Made by a program: the position numbers and the translations under genes
Assembly: GCF_027489515.1 (NCBI RefSeq)
Contig: NZ_JAIXZS010000034.1
Coordinates: 1 to 64,000, forward strand
Origin: Novosphingobium sp.
Lineage (GTDB): Bacteria > Pseudomonadota > Alphaproteobacteria > Sphingomonadales > Sphingomonadaceae
Direction of reading: 5' to 3'
Length of the DNA: 64,000 bases
Notes under the pieces: generated by a model
Seen by the model: only the letters and a program-made list of their open reading frames with translations
Databases searched by the model: none
Told to the model about the DNA's origin: nothing
In this document: positions 54,268 through 61,695 of the stretch, piece by piece
How positions within the stretch are numbered: the first letter of the stretch is position 1
Layout: every line of letters begins with the position of its first letter

Positions 54268-55578
54268 CTACGCCTCCGGATCGAGGTGCAGCCCGCGGCG
54301 GCCGTGCTCGGGCGTATCGTGCGGCGGCACGGCTTCTGGTGCGTCCGGGTCCATCGGCAGCTGGAGCATCCCTTCCCACTTGGTGATCACCGTGGTCGCC
54401 ACCGCGTTGCCGACGACGTTGGTGGCGGTGCGGCCCATATCGAGGAAGGTATCGACGCCCAATAGCAGCGCGACGCCTTCGACCGGCAGGCCGAACTGCG
54501 TCAACGTCGCCGCGATCACCACGAGGCTGGCACGCGGCACGCCGGCGATGCCCTTGGAGGTGACCATCAGCGTGAGCAGCATGGCAATCTGCTGCCCGGC
54601 AGAAAGCTGAATGTTGTAGGCCTGCGCGATGAACAGCGTTGCGAAGCTGGTGTAGATCATCGAGCCATCGAGATTGAAGCTGTAGCCCAGTGGCAGCACG
54701 AAGCCCGAAATGCGGCGCGGCACGCCGAACCGGTCGAGCTGCTCGAACAGCTTGGGCAGCGCGCTTTCGGAGCTGGCCGTCGAGAAGGCCAGCAGCAGCG
54801 GCTCGCGAATGTAGCGCGCCAGCATGATCACCCGCTTGCCGAGGAAGATCCCGCCAAGTCCGAGCAGGATGACCCAGAGCAGCAGCAGCGCGAAGTAGAA
54901 CTCCTCAACGAAGACGCCGTAGGTGATGATGATCCCAACCCCGCGCGTCGCGATCACCGATGACAGCGCACCGAACACGGCAAACGGGGCAAAGCGCATA
55001 ACATAATCGGTGATCGTGAGCATGAGGGTGGCGAGCGCTTCGGCCCCGCGCACGAGCGGCGCGCCTTCCTCGCCCAGCGCCGAGAGCCCGATCCCGGCGA
55101 ACACGGAGAACACCAGAATCTGCAGCACGTTGTTCTTGGCCATCGCATCGAGCGCGCTGGTCGGGAACACCTCGAGCACGAAGTGACGTATGGTGAAGTC
55201 TGCCGTGGCGAGATCGCTGACGGGGGCGGTGGCAGTGATATTGAGCCCGACGCCGGGCTGGAACAGGTTGACGAGCACCAGGCCCAGACTGATCGAGATG
55301 AGGCTTGCGGTAATGAACCATGCGAGCGCGCGCCCGCCGATGCGGCCGAGCGCGGCGCTGTCACCCATGCTGGCGATGCCGGTGACGAGCGTCGCCATGA
55401 TCAGCGGTGCGATGATCATCTTGATAAGGTGGAGGAACACCTCCGGCAGCAGCTTCAGCAGATCGGCGATGTCTGCCAGCTGCTTGTCTCCGGCTGGAAA
55501 CGACACGTTGAGCGCGTAGCCGGTCGCAATGCCGGCAAACATGGCGATCACGATGTAAAGTGTCAGGCGTTTGCCCAA
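54268..55578 (-). CDS. Dicarboxylate/amino acid:cation symporter (DAACS, DctA/GltP-like)
   Basis: The 436-residue membrane protein has about eight transmembrane helices and two re-entrant loops. FSTASSESALPKLFEQL holds the serine-rich hairpin motif, GYSFNLDGSMIYTSFATLF is the NMDGT-type helix 7 motif, and DTFLDMGRTATNVVGNAVAT is the substrate-binding helix 8. It imports C4-dicarboxylates or acidic amino acids with Na+ or H+. The specific substrate is not readable, although the motif forms resemble DctA/GltP. Monocistronic. Confidence 0.92.
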   Translation of the reverse strand: MGKRLTLYIVIAMFAGIATGYALNVSFPAGDKQLADIADLLKLLPEVFLHLIKMIIAPLIMATLVTGIASMGDSAALGRIGGRALAWFITASLISISLGLVLVNLFQPGVGLNITATAPVSDLATADFTIRHFVLEVFPTSALDAMAKNNVLQILVFSVFAGIGLSALGEEGAPLVRGAEALATLMLTITDYVMRFAPFAVFGALSSVIATRGVGIIITYGVFVEEFYFALLLLWVILLGLGGIFLGKRVIMLARYIREPLLLAFSTASSESALPKLFEQLDRFGVPRRISGFVLPLGYSFNLDGSMIYTSFATLFIAQAYNIQLSAGQQIAMLLTLMVTSKGIAGVPRASLVVIAATLTQFGLPVEGVALLLGVDTFLDMGRTATNVVGNAVATTVITKWEGMLQLPMDPDAPEAVPPHDTPEHGRRGLHLDPEA

Positions 55579-55660
55579 GGTGTTTGGCTCCGATGTTGGT
55601 TGGCGCAGAAGACTAGCGGGGCCTGACGTTTAGGCAAGGCGGGGCGCCAGTCCAAAACCT

Positions 55661-55739
55661 TCGTCATTGCGAGCGCAGCGAAGCAATCCAGTGCGGTTCT
55701 GCGCGGCTCTGGATTGCTTCGCTGAGCTCGCAATGACGA
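55661..55739. repeat. Palindromic dispersed repeat (TCGTCATTGCGAGC type)
   Basis: Arms of 31 bp (55661-55691 and 55709-55739) are complementary with one mismatch around a 17-nt loop. The unit begins TCGTCATTGCGAGCGCAG and ends GAGCTCGCAATGACGA. Palindromes of this form are known from many proteobacterial genomes as dispersed intergenic repeats. It sits between the symporter and aroC, both on the minus strand, and may act as a terminator or transcript stabiliser. Confidence 0.85.
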
Positions 55740-55751
55740 GGTAATGTTCTG

Positions 55752-56834
55752 TTAGCCGCACTGCGCGCGGTGCATCAGCTTCTGATCGGCCAGTACCAGC
55801 GCCATCATCGCCTCGACCACCGGTACGCCGCGGATGCCGACGCAAGGGTCGTGGCGGCCCTTGGTGAAGAGCTCGGTCGCCTCGCCCTCGCGCGTGATCG
55901 TGGGCACCGGCGTGAGGATCGAGGACGTCGGCTTGAACGCGACGCGGACGTGGACCGGCTGGCCGGTGGAGATGCCCCCGGCGATGCCGCCGGCGTGGTT
56001 GGCGAGGAACTCGGGCGCCTGCTCACCGGGCCGCATCGGATCGGCATTGCCTTCGCCGGTGTTGGCAGCGGCGGCGAACCCGTCGCCGATTTCGACGCCT
56101 TTGACCGCATTGATACCCATCATCGCGTGGGCGAGTTCGGCATCGAGCTTGGCATAGAGCGGTGCGCCCCAGCCGGCGGGGACCCCAGTGGCGGTGCATT
56201 CGACCACGGCGCCGAGCGAGGAACCGGCCTTGCGGGCCTCGTCGACCAGCGCCTCCCAGCGCGCGGCGGCCTTGGCATCGGGGCAGAAGAAGGGGTTGCG
56301 GGTCACTTCGGCGGGGTCGAAGTTTGCCGGATCGATCGCGTCGCCGCCGATCGCGCTGACCCAGCCGAGCACGGTGACTTCGGGGATCACCAGCCGCGCC
56401 ACCGCACCTGCCGCCACCCGCGCCGCAGTCTCGCGCGCAGAGGAACGTCCGCCGCCGCGATAGTCGCGGAAGCCGTACTTGGCGTCGTAGGCGTAATCGG
56501 CATGGCCGGGGCGATAGGCCTTGGCGACATCGCCGTAGTCCTTCGAGCGCTGGTCCACGTTTTCGATCATCAGGCTGATCGGGGTGCCGGTCGTGCGCTG
56601 GATTCCATCTTGGCCTTCGAACACGCCCGAAAGGATGCGGACCTGATCGGGCTCCTGCCGCTGCGTGGTGAAGCGCGACTGGCCGGGGCGGCGGGCATCG
56701 AGAAAGGGCTGGATATCGCTCTCGCTGAGGGCGAGGCCCGGCGGGCAGCCATCGACGACCGTGCCCAGCGCAGGTCCGTGGCTTTCCCCCCAGGTGGTGA
56801 AGCGGAAGCTATGGCCGAAGGTGTTGAAGCTCAT
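55752..56834 (-). CDS. aroC: Chorismate synthase
   Basis: The 360-residue AroC starts at ATG 56834 ([20 protein letters not shown]). [20 protein letters not shown] is the first signature, [20 protein letters not shown] the second, and [17 protein letters not shown] and [14 protein letters not shown] are typical. It forms chorismate from EPSP using reduced FMN, supplying aromatic amino acids; pheA of the same route is at 25 kb. It is divergent from the ABM-domain gene. Confidence 0.97.
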   Translation of the reverse strand: MSFNTFGHSFRFTTWGESHGPALGTVVDGCPPGLALSESDIQPFLDARRPGQSRFTTQRQEPDQVRILSGVFEGQDGIQRTTGTPISLMIENVDQRSKDYGDVAKAYRPGHADYAYDAKYGFRDYRGGGRSSARETAARVAAGAVARLVIPEVTVLGWVSAIGGDAIDPANFDPAEVTRNPFFCPDAKAAARWEALVDEARKAGSSLGAVVECTATGVPAGWGAPLYAKLDAELAHAMMGINAVKGVEIGDGFAAAANTGEGNADPMRPGEQAPEFLANHAGGIAGGISTGQPVHVRVAFKPTSSILTPVPTITREGEATELFTKGRHDPCVGIRGVPVVEAMMALVLADQKLMHRAQCG

Positions 56835-56894
56835 GGCGCAGCGCCTTCGCGCAAATTGTTGCAAAAGTCACGCCTGCTGCGCCAAAGGGGCGCC

Positions 56895-57206
56895 ATGTTC
56901 CTCGTCGTCTTCCGCAACCGCAAGCGCGCCGATCTGGATGCAGCGGCCTATTCCGCCGATGCCGATGCCATGGAGGTACTCGCCGCAGCGCAGCCCGGGT
57001 ACCTTTCGTTCAAGAGCTACACTGCCGAGGATGGCGAGGTCGTGGCGATCAGCGAATGGGTGGACGAGGCCGCGGCGCTGGCGTGGCGGCGGGTGGCCGA
57101 GCACGCCGAGATGCAGGCCAAGGGCCGCGAGACCTACTACGAGGACTATACGCTGTTTGCGGGGACGCCGAACCGGGTGCACCGCTTTTCGAGGACCAAG
57201 GCATGA
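56895..57206 (+). CDS. Antibiotic biosynthesis monooxygenase (ABM)-domain protein
   Basis: The 103-residue protein has the ABM/dimeric alpha-beta-barrel pattern. FLVVFRNRKRADLDAAAYSA opens it, AAQPGYLSFKSYTAEDGEVV follows, then ISEWVDEAAALAWRRVAEHA and a final EDYTLFAG. Such proteins are small cofactor-free oxygenases or haem-binding proteins, so the role is open. It is divergent from aroC, and the stop overlaps the ArsC-like ATG (ATGA). Confidence 0.85.
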   Translation: MFLVVFRNRKRADLDAAAYSADADAMEVLAAAQPGYLSFKSYTAEDGEVVAISEWVDEAAALAWRRVAEHAEMQAKGRETYYEDYTLFAGTPNRVHRFSRTKA

Positions 57207-57550
57207 CGATCACGCTCTATGGCATCCCCAATTGCGACACGGTGAAGAAGGCCCGCGCGTGGCTCGATGCGAAGGGAATCGCCTACACCTTCCACGACTA
57301 CAAGAAGGCGGGCGCGGACCCGGCGAAGATCGCGGAATGGATCGCCGCGGGCGGGCGCGACAAGGTGGTGAACCGGGCGGGTACGACCTTCCGCAAGCTT
57401 TCGTCCGAGGATCAGGCCGCGCTTGGCGGTGATGGTGCGCCTGAGGTGCTCGCGGCCAATACCTCGGTCATCAAGCGGCCGATCGTGGAGCATCCGGGCG
57501 GGCTGCTGGTGGGTTTCAAGGAAGCGGAATGGGGTTCCATTCTGGGTTGA
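57203..57550 (+). CDS. ArsC/Spx-family protein (YffB-like)
   Basis: The 115-residue thioredoxin-fold protein has TLYGIPNCDTVKKARAWLDA with the single N-terminal cysteine of the ArsC/YffB family. It continues with AYTFHDYKKAGADPAKIAEW and SVIKRPIVEHPGGLLVGF, the typical RP-containing strand. YffB-type proteins are not arsenate reductases; glutathione-dependent reduction has been suggested. It overlaps the ABM gene by 4 bp. Confidence 0.88.
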   Translation: MTITLYGIPNCDTVKKARAWLDAKGIAYTFHDYKKAGADPAKIAEWIAAGGRDKVVNRAGTTFRKLSSEDQAALGGDGAPEVLAANTSVIKRPIVEHPGGLLVGFKEAEWGSILG

Positions 57551-57615
57551 ATTGACATGAAAAGATATGCGAGCCGACCTGTTCACTCCGGCGGAAGCGT
57601 GTTATCTACATTGGT

Positions 57616-58023
57616 GTGAATACCGCCGCACCTTTCGCCTACGCGATCACCGTCGATCCTGCTGACATCGACTTCATGGGGCACGTCAACAACGCGTCCT
57701 ACCTCCGCTGGGTGCAGGACGCCGTGGTCGGCCACTGGCGCGCCTTTGCACCGGCGCAGGCGATTGCCGACCACGTGTGGGTCGCGACCAACCACAACAT
57801 CACCTACCGGCGGCCGACGTTCCTCAACGACCCGGTGATCGCGCACGTGATTCTGGAGCGCGTGCAGGGCGCGCGGGCGTTTTACGAGACGATCATCAAG
57901 CGCGGCGAGGAAGTGCTCGCCGAAGTGAAATCGAGCTGGTGCTGCCTTGATGCCGCCACTCTGCGCCCGGCCCGGCTGGCGCGCGATTTGGTGGAGCGGT
58001 TCCTGCCTGCTTCGGTGGACTGA
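57616..58023 (+). CDS. Acyl-CoA thioesterase (4HBT hot-dog family)
   Basis: The 135-residue protein has the hot-dog pattern: ITVDPADIDFMGHVNNASYL with the catalytic D in D-x-M-G-H-V, then NHNITYRRPTFLNDPVIAHV and RAFYETIIKRGEEVLAEVKS. It hydrolyses an acyl-CoA thioester; which one is unknown. It starts at GTG 57616 and is not overlapping its neighbours. A dispersed palindrome follows. Confidence 0.9.
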   Translation: MNTAAPFAYAITVDPADIDFMGHVNNASYLRWVQDAVVGHWRAFAPAQAIADHVWVATNHNITYRRPTFLNDPVIAHVILERVQGARAFYETIIKRGEEVLAEVKSSWCCLDAATLRPARLARDLVERFLPASVD

Positions 58024-58042
58024 GCGGCGCGTCACCCCCGCT

Positions 58043-58072
58043 TCGTCATTCCCGCCTTCGCAGGAATGACGA
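58043..58072. repeat. Small dispersed palindrome (CGTCATTCC type)
   Basis: CGTCATTCC (58044-58052) and GGAATGACG (58063-58071) are perfect arms around CGCCTTCGCA. This is a common intergenic repeat type, between the convergent thioesterase and 61-residue genes, and could terminate both. Confidence 0.7.
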
Positions 58073-58081
58073 CGGCAGACT

Positions 58082-58267
58082 TCAGCGCAGCTTTGCGATT
58101 TCCAGCCCGTCGGCCTTGGCGCGAATCCAAATCGATTCCTCGCTGCGGGTGAGCGCCTTGGCGAGGCCCTTCAGCGCCATGCCCTTCTTCGCCAGCGTAT
58201 GCAGCTTCTGCACCTCGTCAGTGGTCCAGGCCTGCTTGTGACGTTCGAAGACTTTGCCGGTGGCCAT
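58082..58267 (-). CDS. Conserved small hypothetical protein
   Basis: This 61-residue basic protein, MATGKVFERHKQAWTTDEVQ, has a helical part KLHTLAKKGMALKGLAKALT that looks like a SANT/Myb- or resolvase-type helix-turn-helix, and ends SEESIWIRAKADGLEIAKLR. The ATG overlaps the ubiG stop by one base (TGATG), so it is very likely translated with ubiG. I recognise no named family. DNA binding is a guess from the helical pattern. Confidence 0.7.
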   Translation of the reverse strand: MATGKVFERHKQAWTTDEVQKLHTLAKKGMALKGLAKALTRSEESIWIRAKADGLEIAKLR

Positions 58268-59016
58268 CAGACGTTCACCCCATCATGCTTCTTGGCCGTC
58301 ACGATGTAATTGAGCGACAGATCATCCGACTGGTGGAGGCCCTTCAGCGGGCTCCACGAGATGCCCCTGGGGTTGCCCATCGCGAACCCGGCCTCGGCGA
58401 GCAGATCGCTCAGCTCCAACGGGGTGATGAAATCCTCCCAGTGGTGCGTGCCCTTGGGCACCATGCCCACGCTTTCCGCGGCGCCGACCAGCAGCAGGCG
58501 CGAGGCGGTGGTGCGGTTGGGGGTGGAGAGGACGAGCAGGCCGTCCTCGGCGACTGTTGCCACAAGGCCGGCGATGAAGGCGGCCTTGTCGGCGACATGC
58601 TCGATCACTTCCATCGAGGTGACGAGATCGAAGCCGGCAAGGCCAAGCGCCGCCAGTTCGCCGTGGCGATAGTCGATGGTCAGGCCGCTGCCGTCTGCAT
58701 GAGCTTTGGCCGCGGCGATGTTCTCTTCCGCCGCGTCCACTGCCGTCACCGCCGCGCCCATCCGCGCGAGTGGTTCGGCGAGCAGCCCGGCGCCGCAGCC
58801 GACATCGAGCGCGCGGCGGTTTGCGAGCGGGCGCAGGCCCTTCGGATCGGCGGCGAAGTGCGAATCGATAGCCTCGCGCAGGAAAGCCAGCCGCACCGGG
58901 TTGAGCTTATGCAGCATGGCAGAGCTGCCCTTGGGATCCCACCATTCGGCGGCCAGCTTGCCGAAATGGGCGGCTTCCTCGGGCCGGATGGTTGCAGCGG
59001 TGGTTGCATTGCTCAT
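58267..59016 (-). CDS. ubiG: Ubiquinone biosynthesis O-methyltransferase
   Basis: The 249-residue SAM-dependent methyltransferase has LDVGCGAGLLAEPLARMGAA (motif I), GFDLVTSMEVIEHVADKAAF and GVATVAEDGLLVLSTPNRTT-type post-motifs. HFGKLAAEWWDPKGSSAMLH and LNPVRLAFLREAI near the N-terminus are characteristic of UbiG. It performs both O-methylations of ubiquinone synthesis. The gene is divergent from lysC with 79 bp between starts. Confidence 0.95.
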   Translation of the reverse strand: MSNATTAATIRPEEAAHFGKLAAEWWDPKGSSAMLHKLNPVRLAFLREAIDSHFAADPKGLRPLANRRALDVGCGAGLLAEPLARMGAAVTAVDAAEENIAAAKAHADGSGLTIDYRHGELAALGLAGFDLVTSMEVIEHVADKAAFIAGLVATVAEDGLLVLSTPNRTTASRLLLVGAAESVGMVPKGTHHWEDFITPLELSDLLAEAGFAMGNPRGISWSPLKGLHQSDDLSLNYIVTAKKHDGVNV

Positions 59017-59095
59017 GGAGCGACTCTAAAGCGCCGCGTCCGCGCGGTCGAGGGGCCGCGAGGGAAACCTTTTCTGATGCTGCAGGGGAATAAGC

Positions 59096-60352
59096 GTGGC
59101 CCGCATCGTGATGAAATTCGGCGGCACTTCGATGGCCGGGACCGAGCGCATCCGCCGCGTGGCCGGCATCGTCAAGCGCCAGCAGGAAGCCGGGCACGAA
59201 GTCGCCGTCGTCGTCTCGGCCATGGCGGGCGAGACCGACCGGCTGGTGAACTTCTGCCGGGAAGCCAACGCGCTCTATGACCGCGCCGAGTACGACGTCG
59301 TCGTGGCGGCGGGCGAGCAGGTGACTTCGGGTCTCCTCGCTCTCCATCTTCAGGCGCTGGGCTGCAAGGCGCGCTCGTGGCTCGGCTGGCAGCTGCCGGT
59401 GCGGACTGACGATGCCCATGCCGCTGCGCGGATCGAGGATATCGAATCGCAGGCGCTGCTCGCCTCGATGGCGGCGGGCGAGATTGCGGTGATCCCGGGC
59501 TTTCAGGGGCTGGACCCGGATGGCCGCGTGACCACGCTGGGCCGGGGCGGCTCGGATACCTCTGCGGTCGCGGTGGCCGCGGCGGTCCATGCCGATCGCT
59601 GCGACATCTACACCGATGTCGACGGCGTCTACACCACTGACCCGCGGATCGTGGCGAAGGCGCGCAAGCTCAAGTACGTGACCTACGAGGAAATGCTCGA
59701 GCTCGCCTCGGTCGGCTCGAAGGTGCTGCAGACCCGCTCGGTCAGCCTCGCGATGAAGGAAGGCGTGCGCGTGCAGGTGCTCTCCTCGTTCATCGACGAG
59801 AGCGCGCCGCTGGCCGACAGCATCCCCGGCACAATGATCGTGAGCGATGAAGAACTGGAAGGAACCGACATGGAACGCCAGCTGATCACCGGCATTGCCG
59901 CCGACAAGAACGAGGCCAAGGTGACGCTGACCCGCGTTGCGGACCGCCCGGGCGCGGTGGCGGCGATCTTCGGTCCGCTTGCCGAGGCGAACATCAACGT
60001 CGACATGATCATCCAGAACATCGCCAAGGACAAGGGCGAGACCGACGTGACCTTCACCTGCCCGCAGGCGGACCTCGCCCGCACGCAGGCGCTGCTCGAA
60101 GAGCGCAAGGACGCGATCGGCTATTATCGCATGATCGCCGACAGCAAGGTGGCCAAGGTCTCGGTGGTGGGCGTGGGCATGCGCAGCCACGCCGGCGTCG
60201 CCTCGACCATGTTCAAGGCGCTGGCCGACCGGGGTATCAATATCCAGGCGATCTCGACCAGCGAGATCAAGGTTTCGGTGCTGATCGATTCGGACGAAGT
60301 CGAGCTCGCCGTGCGCGTGCTGCACACCGCCTACGAACTGGACGCGGCCTGA
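59096..60352 (+). CDS. lysC: Aspartate kinase, alpha/beta type
   Basis: The 418-residue LysC starts at GTG 59096 with AGGGG upstream. The kinase domain has IVMKFGGTSMAG at the N-terminus, GRGGSDTSAVAVAAAVHADR and TDVDGVYTTDP near residues 143-184. Two ACT domains follow (~265-418; DRPGAVAAIFGPLAEANINV). The length and ACT arrangement match the lysine/threonine-inhibited form. It phosphorylates aspartate for lysine, methionine and threonine synthesis; dapB in the same pathway lies at 52.4 kb. An internal start at 59870 is reported separately. Confidence 0.96.
   Translation: MARIVMKFGGTSMAGTERIRRVAGIVKRQQEAGHEVAVVVSAMAGETDRLVNFCREANALYDRAEYDVVVAAGEQVTSGLLALHLQALGCKARSWLGWQLPVRTDDAHAAARIEDIESQALLASMAAGEIAVIPGFQGLDPDGRVTTLGRGGSDTSAVAVAAAVHADRCDIYTDVDGVYTTDPRIVAKARKLKYVTYEEMLELASVGSKVLQTRSVSLAMKEGVRVQVLSSFIDESAPLADSIPGTMIVSDEELEGTDMERQLITGIAADKNEAKVTLTRVADRPGAVAAIFGPLAEANINVDMIIQNIAKDKGETDVTFTCPQADLARTQALLEERKDAIGYYRMIADSKVAKVSVVGVGMRSHAGVASTMFKALADRGINIQAISTSEIKVSVLIDSDEVELAVRVLHTAYELDAA
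59870..60352 (+). CDS. lysC: Probable internal start: aspartate kinase beta subunit
   Basis: ATG 59870 (residue 259 of LysC, in frame) is preceded by AAGGAAC 4 nt upstream, a good ribosome site in the middle of the gene. It would give 160 residues comprising both ACT domains, starting MERQLITGIAADKNEAKVTL. In Corynebacterium glutamicum and Bacillus subtilis the lysC beta subunit is made from an internal start at the same position. This is a candidate based on ribosome site and position, not proof. Confidence 0.6.
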   Translation: MERQLITGIAADKNEAKVTLTRVADRPGAVAAIFGPLAEANINVDMIIQNIAKDKGETDVTFTCPQADLARTQALLEERKDAIGYYRMIADSKVAKVSVVGVGMRSHAGVASTMFKALADRGINIQAISTSEIKVSVLIDSDEVELAVRVLHTAYELDAA

Positions 60353-60355
60353 AGT

Positions 60356-60394
60356 CCCGCCTCCCGGTGCCTTGTTGAGGACCGGAAGGCGGGG
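60356..60394 (+). terminator. Stable hairpin after lysC
   Basis: CCCGCCTCCCGGT (60356-60368) and ACCGGAAGGCGGG (60381-60393) pair with one mismatch. No T tract follows, so it may be a processing or attenuation element, or a Rho-independent terminator of poor type. Confidence 0.45.
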
Positions 60395-60610
60395 TGCGAC
60401 CCGGGACCGGGCCTTGGTGGACCGGCTCTCGGCTTACGGGCAAATGCCAGACTTCACCTTTCTGCGCGCTGTATGCTGATCGATAAAACGACAAAACTTG
60501 GGCACAGAGATCGGAATTGACGATCATGGCGTCCATATCCCGCCTTGTTGCCGCCACGAAGCGGCCCTAAGGGCGCTTCCTCGCAGGCCGCGCAAGACGA
60601 GACGTTTCTG

Positions 60611-61621
60611 ATGACCGCATACCCCAAGACCGCAGCCCTGATGGCGCGCGGTGCAGAATTCCTTGGCAGTGAACATGCCGTGCTGTGCGGCGCGATGAGC
60701 TGGGTTTCCGAGCGCCATCTCGTGGCCGCGATCAGCAATGCCGGCGGATTTGGCGTGATTGCCTGCGGGGCGATGACTCCCGAACTGCTCGACGCCGAAA
60801 TCACCGCGACGGCGGCGCTGACGACCAAGCCCTTCGGCGTGAACCTGATCACGATGCACCCGCGCCTGTTCGATCTGATCGCGGTCTGCAGCCGCCACAA
60901 GGTTGGGCATGTCGTGCTGGCGGGCGGCATTCCGCCCAAGGGCGCGGTCGAGGCGATCAAGGCATTTGGTGCCAAGGTCATCGTGTTTGCGCCGACGCTG
61001 GCGCTCGCCAAGAAGCTGTTCCGCTCGGGCGCGGATGCGCTGGTGATCGAAGGTTCGGAAGCGGGCGGGCATATCGGCCCGGTTTCGACCTCGGTGCTGG
61101 CGCAGGAGTTCCTGCCTGCGCTCGCCAAGGATCACATCGTGTTCGTGGCGGGCGGGATCGGCCGGGGCGAGATGATCGCAAGCTACCTCGAAATGGGCGC
61201 ATGCGGCGTGCAGCTGGGCACCCGCTTTGCCTGCGCCAGCGAATCCATCGCGCATCCGGCGTTCAAGTCCGCGTTCTTCCGCGCCAATGCGCGCGATGCG
61301 GTGGCGAGCGTGCAGATCGATCCGCGCCTGCCCGTGATCCCGGTGCGCGCGCTGCGCAACAAGGGCAGCGATGAATTCATCGCCAAGCAGATCGAAGTCG
61401 CGCGGCGGCTTGATGAAGGCGTGGTCGACATGGGCGAGGCGCAGCTCGAGATCGAGCACTTCTGGGCGGGCGCACTGCGCCGCGCGGTGATCGAGGGCGA
61501 TGTCGAGAACGGCTCGCTGATGGCCGGCCAGTCGGTCGGCATGGTCACGAAGGAAGAGCCGGTCAGCGTGATCATGGCAGAGCTTATGGGAGAATGCGAA
61601 GGGGCGCTCGCCGAGCGCTGA
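60611..61621 (+). CDS. Nitronate monooxygenase-like flavoprotein (NMO/NPD family)
   Basis: The 336-residue protein has a TIM-barrel flavoprotein fold of the 2-nitropropane dioxygenase family. AISNAGGFGVIACGAMTPEL and FGVNLITMHP near the N-terminus, ADALVIEGSEAGGHIGPVST (with the H of GGHIG) and IVFVAGGIGRGEMIASYLEM are FMN-binding motifs. AMSW (GAMSWVSERH) replaces the AMGG of many NMOs. Some relatives are FabK-type enoyl reductases, so the reaction is uncertain. It follows lysC after 258 bp and is followed by the M64-RTX gene. Confidence 0.85.
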   Translation: MTAYPKTAALMARGAEFLGSEHAVLCGAMSWVSERHLVAAISNAGGFGVIACGAMTPELLDAEITATAALTTKPFGVNLITMHPRLFDLIAVCSRHKVGHVVLAGGIPPKGAVEAIKAFGAKVIVFAPTLALAKKLFRSGADALVIEGSEAGGHIGPVSTSVLAQEFLPALAKDHIVFVAGGIGRGEMIASYLEMGACGVQLGTRFACASESIAHPAFKSAFFRANARDAVASVQIDPRLPVIPVRALRNKGSDEFIAKQIEVARRLDEGVVDMGEAQLEIEHFWAGALRRAVIEGDVENGSLMAGQSVGMVTKEEPVSVIMAELMGECEGALAER

Positions 61622-61695
61622 CAGGCGCCGACGCGCGTGATAGCCTGCTTCCCGAGGGGCCGTGCTCGGACGCATCGCCCGCGGGAGAAGGCAGC

